Shown piece by piece: positions 22,478 through 29,088 of a DNA stretch of 64,000 nt (within the stretch, counting starts at the first letter, position 1; each line of letters begins with the position of its first letter). Source of the DNA: a virus. The notes beneath the pieces were generated by a model, which was not told the origin of the DNA, did not search any database, and saw only the letters and a program-made list of their open reading frames with translations. Both the position numbers and the translations under genes were made by a program. The stretch spans positions 30,589 through 94,588 of the IMG/VR virus record IMGVR_UViG_3300028025_002046; one strand, given 5' to 3'.

Positions 22478-22640
22478 TTACATTATTGTTGCTACTAGAA
22501 AACAAGAGTTTGAGATTGATGCTGTTGATTTTCCAGATGAACAGGCTGCCCTTGCTTCTTTGGATAATTGGATTGCTGATGACTTTGAAGCATTTGCTAT
22601 TCAGGCAACTTGGGATTTTGAGGTGTTAGCAAATGACTAG
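22470..22640 (+). CDS. 56-residue acidic protein
   Basis: MPNYIIVATRKQEFEIDAVD, then ALASLDNWIADDFEAFAIQA. Overlaps the previous gene by 8 nt and the next by 8 nt. Unknown function. Confidence 0.65.
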   Translation: MPNYIIVATRKQEFEIDAVDFPDEQAALASLDNWIADDFEAFAIQATWDFEVLAND

Positions 22641-22731
22641 ACCTGCTTGTGCTTGGTGTGGTATGGATGAAATGGATGAGTATGCCTCATTCAACGGTAA
22701 AGATATTTGTATAGATTGTGCAGGAGAATAA
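22633..22731 (+). CDS. 32-residue zinc-ribbon protein
   Basis: MTRPACAWCGMDEMDEYASF, then CIDCAGE: two CxxC pairs in a minimal ribbon. Coupled both sides. Confidence 0.6.
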   Translation: MTRPACAWCGMDEMDEYASFNGKDICIDCAGE

Positions 22732-22871
22732 TGAGTTATAGCACTTGTAGAGAATGTCTTGAAGACTACCTAGATGAAGACCTAAATGATTTTATGGTTT
22801 GTTATGTATGTGACCACGAATGTGACGAAACCTGTAATAATCCCTGTAATGTAAAGGAAGCAAATGAGTAA
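22731..22871 (+). CDS. 46-residue cysteine-rich protein
   Basis: MSYSTCRECLEDYLDEDLND, then CYVCDHECDETCNNPC. Eight cysteines in 46 residues, probably two zinc ions. Unknown function. Confidence 0.65.
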   Translation: MSYSTCRECLEDYLDEDLNDFMVCYVCDHECDETCNNPCNVKEANE

Positions 22872-23055
22872 AAAGATAAACATCAAATTTGAATTGAACT
22901 ATGATTTGGAAGACCTACGCTTTATGGTGGGGGAAGACTTTCCAGAAGAACAATTTCGTGAACGAGTAATTGAATATGCTTTCCACGACCTACACGAAAT
23001 GTTGCGTAGCGATAGCGTAGATGCTTGGGCAGATGTGGAAGAAATCAATGAGTAA
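22864..23055 (+). CDS. 63-residue acidic protein
   Basis: MSKKINIKFELNYDLEDLRF, then FRERVIEYAFHDLHEML. Strand followed by helix; overlaps both neighbours by 8 nt. Ribosome site AAAGGAAG inside the previous gene. Confidence 0.7.
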   Translation: MSKKINIKFELNYDLEDLRFMVGEDFPEEQFRERVIEYAFHDLHEMLRSDSVDAWADVEEINE

Positions 23056-23245
23056 CGCTATGGGAGAAATCACAGTAGGCGAAGCGTATGAAGAAGGTTT
23101 CTATGATGCTAGGGCAAGTGTATTAGAACTAATAGATGAGTGGTATACGGAGTATAAATCAAGTTTAGACTTGCTACCCTTGCCAGTTGCGATTGGCTTT
23201 TTGAAACAGGCTATCTTAGATGCCGATGTTTTAGATATGGAGTAA
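23048..23245 (+). CDS. 65-residue helical protein
   Basis: MSNAMGEITVGEAYEEGFYD, then RASVLELIDEWYTEYKSSL. The EAYEEGFYDARASVL phrase is common in short phage proteins. Start overlaps the previous gene; the second ATG at 23060 is an alternative. Confidence 0.65.
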   Translation: MSNAMGEITVGEAYEEGFYDARASVLELIDEWYTEYKSSLDLLPLPVAIGFLKQAILDADVLDME

Positions 23246-23248
23246 CAT

Positions 23249-23264
23249 CCACCCGAAAGGGTGG
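23249..23264 (+). terminator. Hairpin CCACCC-GAAA-GGGTGG
   Basis: 6-bp GC stem with a GAAA loop, 3 nt after the stop codon; GTACCCCC follows. Confidence 0.55.
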
Positions 23265-23361
23265 GTACCCCCAGTTAACATAATATAGTTAAACTAAATA
23301 ATTAATTACGAAAGCGGATTAAGATCCCCGAAATCTTTTCCCAGAAATTTAGCTTTTGCTA

Positions 23362-23390
23362 TTGACAAATGAGGCGTTATGCCTTATACT
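23362..23390 (+). promoter_or_regulatory. TTGACA-17-TATACT promoter
   Basis: TTGACA 23362-23367, TATACT 23385-23390. Drives 23419. Confidence 0.8.
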
Positions 23391-23418
23391 TGTAATACAA
23401 CCCAAAAGAAAGAGAACA

Positions 23419-23931
23419 ATGCATACCCTACAATACATTGCAATTCAATCAGAAGATAAAGAGAGTGCAGCCAACACAGTAAAGAACCTACTAGAAGAAG
23501 AACTAAATCCTGGTTCGTCTTGGTATGACTGGTTCGTTGTAGGTGGAGGTCGCTTTGCTCCTAATCCAGAAGACCAGTATGATGACACCCATGAGACTGT
23601 TATCTCCTATGCAGATACCCCTGACATTTTTGATGAGAAAGTTGGAGACTGTATGAAATCCAAAGGTCGTGAGTATCAGGAACTCTATACAGATTACAAA
23701 CTAAATAAAGAAGAAATAGAGAAGACCTTTGAGGCTTGGAATGGCAACATGGAATTCTCTATGGCTCTCTATCCACTACGGAAGATGTTGGACATTGTTC
23801 AAGGACATTGGGATTACACATCTCGTGTATACGACATTACCAATTGGTCTACCAATACCCACCACATGAACAGAAGTCTAGCAGACGGAAACAAAAATTG
23901 GTTCCTTGTGCCTGTTGACTTTCACTTCTAA
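23419..23931 (+). CDS. 170-residue conserved phage protein
   Basis: MHTLQYIAIQSEDKESAANT, then SSWYDWFVVGGGRFAPNPED and a C-terminal HHMNRSLADGNKNWFLVPVD. The WxDWFVVGGGR...W and FLVPVDFH phrases look like a conserved single-domain family. No catalytic signature I can name. Start after AAAGAGAAC; the upstream in-frame ATG lies in the promoter. Confidence 0.75.
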   Translation: MHTLQYIAIQSEDKESAANTVKNLLEEELNPGSSWYDWFVVGGGRFAPNPEDQYDDTHETVISYADTPDIFDEKVGDCMKSKGREYQELYTDYKLNKEEIEKTFEAWNGNMEFSMALYPLRKMLDIVQGHWDYTSRVYDITNWSTNTHHMNRSLADGNKNWFLVPVDFHF

Positions 23932-23943
23932 ACCTGCTATACT
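23915..23943 (+). promoter_or_regulatory. TTGACT-17-TATACT promoter
   Basis: TTGACT 23915-23920 lies in the end of the previous gene; TATACT 23938-23943. Drives 23971. Confidence 0.7.
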
Positions 23944-23970
23944 TATACTCCCACAAACAAAGGAAACGAA

Positions 23971-24171
23971 ATGGCTACATTTGAAGTCACTGTGACTTAT
24001 CACTTCGACACAACTTACGAAGTCGAAGCAGACAACTATGAACACGCAGAATACAAAGCCCTAGAAGAAGCAACCGAATGGAAGCCTTACTCATCTGAAA
24101 AGGGATACACCGAAGACTGGTATCAGGTAGAAGTTGAGCCAGCCCTGATTAGCGGAGAGATTGAAGACTAA
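23971..24171 (+). CDS. 66-residue acidic alpha/beta protein
   Basis: MATFEVTVTYHFDTTYEVEA, then DNYEHAEYKALEEATEW. Third member of the 21622/22152 family. Coupled to the next gene by TAATG. Confidence 0.7.
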   Translation: MATFEVTVTYHFDTTYEVEADNYEHAEYKALEEATEWKPYSSEKGYTEDWYQVEVEPALISGEIED

Positions 24172-24596
24172 TGATATTAGTAGACAATTGGGTAGACACC
24201 TACAAGCCAATCAAGAATGAGAATAACGACTGGGGTGGAACCTACTCTGCCTTTGAAACCTATGGAACAGAACTAGACTTCGTATGGTCTAAGCCTAACA
24301 ATCTTGTTTGGACTGAGATTGACGGTGACGAGGGTAGTTACATTATCGCTGGCAAGCACATTGTAAATCGCCTACAATACTTTGTATGCGAAGTGCCTTG
24401 GGAAGATGAGAACCTTATGGTCGCTATCTCTGTTGAGCAAGAGTGTGAACTCTGTGGCGGAACAGGCGAGCAACCACTTGGAGAAGATGAAGTAGAAGAC
24501 TGCGACACCTGTGGTGGTCGTGGCTACTGGCAGGTCTATCCAGACACTATGGAAGAACTAGAAGCACTAATCGGGAAAGAGAGAGCAAATGGCTAA
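24171..24596 (+). CDS. 141-residue protein with DnaJ-type zinc finger
   Basis: A beta-rich domain (about 1-85) is followed by CELCGGTGEQ (about 94-103) and CDTCGGRGYWQVYP: paired CxxCxGxG motifs as in the DnaJ cysteine-rich domain, enough for one zinc ion. In DnaJ such motifs bind unfolded protein; here no J domain is present. Overlaps the next gene by 8 nt. Confidence 0.75.
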   Translation: MILVDNWVDTYKPIKNENNDWGGTYSAFETYGTELDFVWSKPNNLVWTEIDGDEGSYIIAGKHIVNRLQYFVCEVPWEDENLMVAISVEQECELCGGTGEQPLGEDEVEDCDTCGGRGYWQVYPDTMEELEALIGKERANG

Positions 24597-24780
24597 ATAC
24601 GTCAAGCACCTAAGCAACGAAGAACTAATGGCAAGAATAGCAGATGACCTAGTTAGTATGCATAATGATACTGGTATTCATCTTGGATACTGGGAGACGG
24701 CTATGGAACTTGTAGAACGTTTTTACCACGTAAATGTTGAAGTAATCGTAGGAGAGAAGAAGAACTATGAAAGCGTTTGA
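24589..24780 (+). CDS. 63-residue helical protein
   Basis: MAKYVKHLSNEELMARIADD, then GYWETAMELVERFYHVNVEV. Helical with a beta end; overlaps next by 14 nt. GAGAG upstream. Unknown function. Confidence 0.65.
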   Translation: MAKYVKHLSNEELMARIADDLVSMHNDTGIHLGYWETAMELVERFYHVNVEVIVGEKKNYESV

Positions 24781-24961
24781 GAACCTTGCCTTTGACAGGG
24801 AGAACTTTGAGAGTTGGGTAGATGAAAGTCTACAGACCAGGCTTACTGATGAGCAGTGGGAGCGTGTCAAGGATGAACTTGACGGACGTGTAGAGAACTA
24901 CTTGGACCAGATGATTTACGACGTTGTGCTAGAGTTTAGGGAGGGAGCCTTCGATGAATAA
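24767..24961 (+). CDS. 64-residue acidic helical protein
   Basis: MKAFENLAFDRENFESWVDE, then RLTDEQWERVKDELDGRVEN. The LTDEQWxRVxDELDGRVE phrase resembles many small phage proteins of unknown role. Overlaps both neighbours. Confidence 0.7.
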   Translation: MKAFENLAFDRENFESWVDESLQTRLTDEQWERVKDELDGRVENYLDQMIYDVVLEFREGAFDE

Positions 24962-25280
24962 GGACTGGGACCTAAACATCTTCTTCAAAGAAGTATGGGA
25001 TGAGAACGTAGAAGAGTATGTGCTTGAAGATGTGTTGACTATCAATCCTGTAGTCTACATGTATGACAGTAATGGTTCTAATAATCATTATTCAGATATC
25101 ATCTGGACCACTACCTTTGCAGAAGCACGTTACCTACGGAGCCAGTATCCAGAGAAAGAATACGGCTACGACTGGACTGACACCATTAGCAACTTCATAG
25201 AGATTGCACCACCTAGGCTGAAGTCTCTAGCCATGGCATTACCCAGTGCCTACGATTACAAGATAGACTTGGTGGGTTGA
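24954..25280 (+). CDS. 108-residue acidic protein
   Basis: MNKDWDLNIFFKEVWDENVE, then beta-rich segments around TINPVVYMYDSNGSNNHYSD. No known motif. Last gene of the coupled run that begins at 23971. Confidence 0.7.
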   Translation: MNKDWDLNIFFKEVWDENVEEYVLEDVLTINPVVYMYDSNGSNNHYSDIIWTTTFAEARYLRSQYPEKEYGYDWTDTISNFIEIAPPRLKSLAMALPSAYDYKIDLVG

Positions 25281-25321
25281 GACTACTCCTCATCAGGATA
25301 CGCTAAGGGGTTGGCGTATTC

Positions 25322-25369
25322 GGTGGTAGGTTGAGAGACGTTATTTCCTTTCACTCTTGACCTACCACC
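25322..25369 (+). terminator. Long inverted repeat overlapping a promoter -35
   Basis: GGTGGTAGGT (25322-25331) pairs with ACCTACCACC (25360-25369); the stem continues as TGAGAG/CTCTTG with one mismatch. Another hairpin (GGATACGC...GCGTATTC) precedes it. It could end the upstream transcript or be an operator for the next promoter. Confidence 0.5.
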
Positions 25370-25385
25370 ACAATTTTGGTATAAT
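25357..25385 (+). promoter_or_regulatory. TTGACC-17-TATAAT promoter
   Basis: TTGACC 25357-25362 lies inside the right arm of the inverted repeat; TATAAT 25380-25385. Drives 25414. Confidence 0.75.
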
Positions 25386-25413
25386 AGAAGTTACAACTAA
25401 ATACGGAGAACAA

Positions 25414-25608
25414 ATGACAAACGACGAAAACAAAGTAGCAGACAAGATTGGAAAACTTGTATCAGACCTAACATTAGACATTGAGCAGGTAGGACTTTAC
25501 ATTGGACGACAACCGAATGTAATTCTAAATAGATTAGAAATCATTACCGAGACAGCACGAGAAGAAAAGGAAGACCTACATTTGACCATTGACAATGATT
25601 GGCGGTAG
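25414..25608 (+). CDS. 64-residue acidic protein
   Basis: MTNDENKVADKIGKLVSDLT, then LYIGRQPNVILNRLEIITET. Helical. Start after ACGGAGAAC; an upstream in-frame ATG falls in the -35/-10 spacer. Unknown function. Confidence 0.7.
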   Translation: MTNDENKVADKIGKLVSDLTLDIEQVGLYIGRQPNVILNRLEIITETAREEKEDLHLTIDNDWR

Positions 25609-25617
25609 GTGTATAAT
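25589..25617 (+). promoter_or_regulatory. TTGACA-17-TATAAT promoter (leaderless)
   Basis: TTGACA 25589-25594, TATAAT 25612-25617, then 6 nt to the ATG at 25624. It overlaps the end of the previous gene. Confidence 0.85.
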
Positions 25618-25623
25618 AGAACT

Positions 25624-25914
25624 ATGAACGAAACCACTATAGATAACAAATGTAACATCCTAGCAGAACTATGGATGGACTACCGAGATGATGTAAACTT
25701 TGATGACTTCATCAACTACGCTGACTTAGGTTTGCCATTGGCATACGCTATCAGTAATGAGATAGTCAAACTTACTCCACAGGCAGAGAAGTTTATCACG
25801 GAGGCTTTTGATTTGCTAGTAGCAAGTATGGGTCTAGAAGATACAGGCTTTGAAACTCTGGATGACATTTTCATGGAAGGCGATTTAGAAGCTTTCGAAG
25901 ATCCAGAAGAGTAA
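25624..25914 (+). CDS. 96-residue acidic protein, leaderless
   Basis: MNETTIDNKCNILAELWMDY, ending FMEGDLEAFEDPEE, the tail also seen at 19560. The in-frame GTG at 25609 lies in the promoter and is not used. Last gene of the rightward array; a CCCC/GGGG hairpin follows. Confidence 0.7.
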   Translation: MNETTIDNKCNILAELWMDYRDDVNFDDFINYADLGLPLAYAISNEIVKLTPQAEKFITEAFDLLVASMGLEDTGFETLDDIFMEGDLEAFEDPEE

Positions 25915-25922
25915 CCAGTGGA

Positions 25923-25938
25923 TCCCCTGCAAAGGGGA
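25923..25938 (+). terminator. Hairpin TCCCC-TGCAAA-GGGGA
   Basis: 5-bp stem 8 nt after the last stop of the array; GGTACC follows. Confidence 0.45.
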
Positions 25939-26300
25939 GACCTGGGGTACCACATCTTATTCAATTTGTCAATAGCCAATTTATCCAATATAAAAAAGTA
26001 TTACGATAGCTTCAAATTTTCCCCATATTCTTTATATATATCACTATCAAAATAGATTACGATAGATCATATATTTTCCCATATTCATGTATCAGCCTAT
26101 ATAGTGTATATACCTATAGGGATATTACGATAACCTTTAGCTACCCCCGAAGGGCTGGCAGAGCCAGGGTATTACGAATGATAAGCAAAATCCCCTATAT
26201 AAGATACAACACCATATCGTTTGATATTGATTGATTATCTTTATTTATTTAAAAAAACATTACGATATTCGTTTATTTTTCCCCAAAATTGATATATTAT

Positions 26301-26318
26301 TGAGAATAATTATCATTA
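26301..26318 (+). promoter_or_regulatory. Fur-like palindromic box, copy 1
   Basis: TGAGAATAATTATCATTA resembles Fur operator sequences. A relative, TTGAGAATGAGTATCAA, lies at 26438-26454; both are preceded by TTAT. Could equally be a phage-specific site. Confidence 0.35.
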
Positions 26319-26469
26319 AGAATATACTTGACAAATGTGGATATATGTGCTAGGGGATAGGGGGCTATGGGAAAATGATTACGAGGCTTAAGATACATGA
26401 GCTCTATTACACATATATATTTCCCAAATCCATCTTATTGAGAATGAGTATCAACAACAGTAAGATCTT

Positions 26470-26490
26470 TGTGGATAACTCTGTGGATAA
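26470..26490 (-). repeat. DnaA-box pair, 12 bp apart
   Basis: TTATCCACA on the minus strand at 26470-26478 and 26482-26490, same spacing and orientation as the pair at 7522-7542; the unit is TTATCCACAGAG/C. Confidence 0.6.
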
Positions 26491-26531
26491 AACCTATCCA
26501 AAATAGCCTTTAAAGGGGGTATAGAGAGACT

Positions 26532-26684
26532 TTAATCTGTCTCTGAATGTTCTGGGGTATCGAATATTTGCTGTATCAGATAGGCTTGCAAAAGATCTTT
26601 TCCTAATACATCCCTATACTCTCCAGCTACATTTATTAGATATGTGGCATCAGGGAATATGATGTATTTGCTTTTATTAGCCAT
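26532..26684 (-). CDS. 50-residue protein
   Basis: MANKSKYIIFPDATYLINVA, then VLGKDLLQAYLIQQIFDTPE. Ribosome site AAGGAG at good distance. First (most distal) of the leftward small genes. Unknown function. Confidence 0.6.
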   Translation of the reverse strand: MANKSKYIIFPDATYLINVAGEYRDVLGKDLLQAYLIQQIFDTPEHSETD

Positions 26685-26721
26685 GTGTTTCTCCTTATAG
26701 GTTTATTATGTTATATAGGTA

Positions 26722-26811
26722 TTACGAAGCTTCTTCGTTGTTCCCCGAAATTTCTAGATCCAAGATCTCTTCCATAGCAGTCTCTAAAGACTTAGGAATA
26801 ATCTCACTCAT
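26722..26811 (-). CDS. 29-residue acidic microprotein
   Basis: MSEIIPKSLETAMEEILDLE, then ISGNNEEAS. Its ATG overlaps the upstream stop (ATGA), the main support. Confidence 0.4.
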   Translation of the reverse strand: MSEIIPKSLETAMEEILDLEISGNNEEAS

Positions 26812-27002
26812 AGCACGTTCACATCATTGACTAGGAAGATAATCTCTTCGGCTGTATCTTTGTCTAGCATAGTGTTAGCTATACGAGCAAAACGTTCTCT
26901 CTCCTGTTTACGAACGTTGTCTGCAAACTCTTTAACTGCATCAACATCTTCTTTAGTGGTGCTATTGTCTAGCACTAACATTCCGTGTTCAAAAACAATC
27001 AT
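26808..27002 (-). CDS. 64-residue helical protein
   Basis: MIVFEHGMLVLDNSTTKEDV, then EFADNVRKQERERFARIANT. The EFADxVRxQERERFARIA phrase recurs (as KAERERIADFL) in the protein at 27627, so the two may be distant paralogues. Coupled to 27002 by TAATG. Confidence 0.65.
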   Translation of the reverse strand: MIVFEHGMLVLDNSTTKEDVDAVKEFADNVRKQERERFARIANTMLDKDTAEEIIFLVNDVNVL

Positions 27003-27238
27003 TAGAAAGGATTGTCCCCATGCTCAAAGGTGTGGTCCTTGAGAGTCTTGGCTTCGTCAATAGCAGCCTGTAGGATTACGATGGCACTCTGTGCTTCTTC
27101 TAGAGTTAGCTCTACAGTTGTCCAAGTGCTAGTCTGGTGGTTTGATACGACTAGGTTTACCATAGGAACATTATCACTCCAGCTCTTGAAGCCGTCTGCC
27201 ATAAATGCTGTGTATTCTTTTGTTATTCTATTAGTCAT
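27002..27238 (-). CDS. 78-residue protein
   Basis: MTNRITKEYTAFMADGFKSW, then a WTTVELTLEEAQSAIVILQA helix. AGGAGC ribosome site. Unknown function. Confidence 0.65.
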   Translation of the reverse strand: MTNRITKEYTAFMADGFKSWSDNVPMVNLVVSNHQTSTWTTVELTLEEAQSAIVILQAAIDEAKTLKDHTFEHGDNPF

Positions 27239-27247
27239 TGTTGCTCC

Positions 27248-27370
27248 TTATTTTCTGTATTTGTTGTTTTCAATAGCGTGAATTGTGTATAGCAATATGC
27301 CTACCGCCACTATAAACGGTGACAGGATAATACCTATGCATAATGCCATGAATACTATACCCTCAAACAT
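27248..27370 (-). CDS. 40-residue membrane microprotein
   Basis: MFEGIVFMALCIGIILSPFI continuing VAVGILLYTI: one long or two short membrane helices, basic C-terminus (NNKYRK). GAGG ribosome site. Start lies in the upstream gene. Confidence 0.5.
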   Translation of the reverse strand: MFEGIVFMALCIGIILSPFIVAVGILLYTIHAIENNKYRK

Positions 27371-27473
27371 CGTTACGATCCTCTGTCCTTTTTGCCAGAT
27401 CGATTAGCCATGCCAGCAGGAATGTTACTCCAAGACATACTACGCAGAGTAGTCCCAATGCAAGTTCTACCAT
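27363..27473 (-). CDS. 36-residue membrane microprotein
   Basis: MVELALGLLCVVCLGVTFLL then AWLIDLAKRTEDRNDV: one helix, charged tail. Overlaps 27248 by 8 nt and 27467 by 7 nt. Confidence 0.5.
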   Translation of the reverse strand: MVELALGLLCVVCLGVTFLLAWLIDLAKRTEDRNDV

Positions 27474-27643
27474 TTAACTTTAATCTTTCCCTCGTTTACG
27501 AATGTGCTGTGTGCTTGCTCCATAAAAGCTTTCTTGGCTAATGCCTTTAGCTGTGCCTTAGTCCAGTGGCTAAGTTTATCTTCGTCGGAATCAATCTCTA
27601 ATTCAACAACGTTCTTAAGAACGATCTTAACTGTTCTTGTCAT
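27467..27643 (-). CDS. 58-residue basic protein
   Basis: MTRTVKIVLKNVVELEIDSD, then SHWTKAQLKALAKKAFMEQA. Strand pair then a lysine-rich helix. Start at 27643 overlaps the upstream gene by 17 nt. Confidence 0.6.
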   Translation of the reverse strand: MTRTVKIVLKNVVELEIDSDEDKLSHWTKAQLKALAKKAFMEQAHSTFVNEGKIKVKW

Positions 27644-27824
27644 CGAATACCGTTGGGTCAACGAACTCAAGGATGGCTACCACTGCCTGTAGCTGGTGTC
27701 TAGCCTGTTTACGATATCGCCATTTACCATACTTCTCGTAGGTCTCTAGCTGGTTTCCTACACTTAGTAGAAAGTCTGCAATGCGTTCTCTTTCGGCTTT
27801 TACGCCATCTTCATATGTTTTCAT
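27627..27824 (-). CDS. 65-residue helical protein, leaderless
   Basis: MKTYEDGVKAERERIADFLL, then a basic KYGKWRYRKQARHQLQAVVA. The ATG follows TATAAT by 6 nt. Unknown function. Confidence 0.65.
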   Translation of the reverse strand: MKTYEDGVKAERERIADFLLSVGNQLETYEKYGKWRYRKQARHQLQAVVAILEFVDPTVFDDKNS

Positions 27825-27830
27825 AATACA

Positions 27831-27859
27831 ATTATATCCTATGCTGCTTGTTTTGTCAA
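27831..27859 (-). promoter_or_regulatory. TTGACA-17-TATAAT promoter (leaderless)
   Basis: TTGACA 27854-27859, TATAAT 27831-27836. It lies within the end of the upstream gene (27839-28336). Confidence 0.85.
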
Positions 27860-28336
27860 TAGTGGTTTGTGTGTTACCCAGAAATACTGGCAGGTATCGC
27901 AACATGGTTCGTTGTGCTTACTGCCTACTGCTTCGATAAAGTGTGAGTAGTAGATTGGATCTTTACGATGCAGGTTAGCCTTGTGGGTGGTGGTAACTCG
28001 CTTCATTACGATGCTGTTCTCATACCACTCTGGTAGCTCGGTTCCCCAATACTTTCCCTCGGTAGCAACAAGAGCATTAATATTAGCAAGGTTCTTGTCA
28101 GTCTTAATGCCACGGACATTTGCTTGCTTAACCATAGCCATGGTGTAGTTAAGTAAAGTAAACTCGGAGCCACGCCACATCTTAACAGCTGGGTGGTTAC
28201 GCCATCCTGCACGTGGGTCTGGATTGGATAAGACTTTAAGAATCTGGTAACATTCCAGGATCTGCTTGTTAAGTCGTTTGTTGTCTAGGGCTAGAGCAGA
28301 GTTCTCAAAATCTGCATATGGGAGAAAGGTTTGCAT
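27839..28336 (-). CDS. denV: Pyrimidine dimer DNA glycosylase (T4 endonuclease V family)
   Basis: 165 residues. MQTFLPYADFENSALALDNK, RLNKQ and GWRNHPAVKMW are the signature of the PF03013 pyrimidine dimer DNA glycosylase/AP lyase family. The T4 enzyme cuts the glycosyl bond at UV dimers and then nicks the strand. The C-terminal third (about 120-165) adds CCDTCQYFW. Its own canonical promoter lies upstream. It should help the phage survive sunlight damage. Confidence 0.85.
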   Translation of the reverse strand: MQTFLPYADFENSALALDNKRLNKQILECYQILKVLSNPDPRAGWRNHPAVKMWRGSEFTLLNYTMAMVKQANVRGIKTDKNLANINALVATEGKYWGTELPEWYENSIVMKRVTTTHKANLHRKDPIYYSHFIEAVGSKHNEPCCDTCQYFWVTHKPLLTKQAA

Positions 28337-28369
28337 ACGTTCCTATCGTTTAATGGACCTTATATATCT

Positions 28370-28398
28370 ATTATACAGGATGCTCGCTTGCTTGTCAA
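28370..28398 (-). promoter_or_regulatory. TTGACA-17-TATAAT promoter
   Basis: TTGACA 28393-28398, TATAAT 28370-28375; drives the dimer glycosylase. Confidence 0.85.
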
Positions 28399-28440
28399 GC
28401 GTTTGTTCCTCTATTTACCGCCGAGTTTTTACGCCGAGCT

Positions 28441-28749
28441 TTATTCAGCGTTTGCAATATCTCTAAATCGCTTTGGTGGATGTGCGTAGATATCTACCTG
28501 CTCAAATGGTGTCAGATAGGTAGTTGCATATTCTCCAGCAACTTCGTTGTAGAAGACTTTCTTCTGTGCTCTAGCCATGGCTACAACCTCTAGGTCTATT
28601 TCCAGGGCTTGCTTCTCAGCCAACTTTAGAACATATTCTACTGCTAGATCTTCATCTAACTCAGTAGTCACATCCCAGATAGCCCCAATTGTCTTTCGGT
28701 CTTTGTCTTGAAACATAACGGAATATTCGACTGCGTATCTAATGTTCAT
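28441..28749 (-). CDS. 102-residue protein
   Basis: MNIRYAVEYSVMFQDKDRKT, then a helix (AVEYVLKLAEKQALEIDLEV) and a Pro/Arg-rich end. Overlaps 28746 by ATGA. No family recognised. Confidence 0.65.
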   Translation of the reverse strand: MNIRYAVEYSVMFQDKDRKTIGAIWDVTTELDEDLAVEYVLKLAEKQALEIDLEVVAMARAQKKVFYNEVAGEYATTYLTPFEQVDIYAHPPKRFRDIANAE

Positions 28750-28937
28750 AGGTTCTTCCTTATTCTTCTCTTGGCTAATCTAAGCTTCTTTAGGGTAGCC
28801 TTATCTTTGGTTTTCTTTTCAACATCCTCTATGATGGTCATCACACGGATATACTCTTCCAGGATACCTCGCTGATGTTGGTATTCGTCATCACTTAGCC
28901 AAGTATCTCTAAGTGTTTTAAGCAAGGTTTGATCCAC
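28746..28937 (-). CDS. 63-residue helical protein, GTG start
   Basis: MDQTLLKTLRDTWLSDDEYQ, ending in a basic helix (KLRLAKRRIRKNL). The GTG overlaps the end of 28918-29088. Unknown function. Confidence 0.6.
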   Translation of the reverse strand: MDQTLLKTLRDTWLSDDEYQHQRGILEEYIRVMTIIEDVEKKTKDKATLKKLRLAKRRIRKNL

Positions 28938-29088
28938 GATTATAACCTGCTAAATATCCTGCCTTGTATGCTAGGATCTCGTCTTTGGTTGTGTCATGGT
29001 CTAGAGTTAGAATCCACTCCAGCATATCTTTAACAGCCTTCTTTTTAAGTCTGTCAAGACTGCGTTTGACTTCTTTATTATTCTTCAT
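28918..29088 (-). CDS. 56-residue helical protein
   Basis: MKNNKEVKRSLDRLKKKAVK, then EILAYKAGYLAGYNRGSNLA. A basic first helix and a glycine-rich second one. Overlaps 29078-29335 by 11 nt. Confidence 0.6.
   Translation of the reverse strand: MKNNKEVKRSLDRLKKKAVKDMLEWILTLDHDTTKDEILAYKAGYLAGYNRGSNLA

Larger units (their letters stand above)
25915..26531. other. Gene-free AT-rich region, candidate replication origin
   Basis: 617 nt with no credible gene on either strand, between convergent gene sets. ATTACGA occurs at 26000, 26056, 26124, 26171, 26259 and 26378, in four cases followed 15-45 nt later by TTTTCCC or TTTCCC. It also holds two related palindromes and a DnaA-box pair. Iterated motifs, high AT and DnaA boxes are what origins have; function is inferred. 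Confidence 0.5.
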
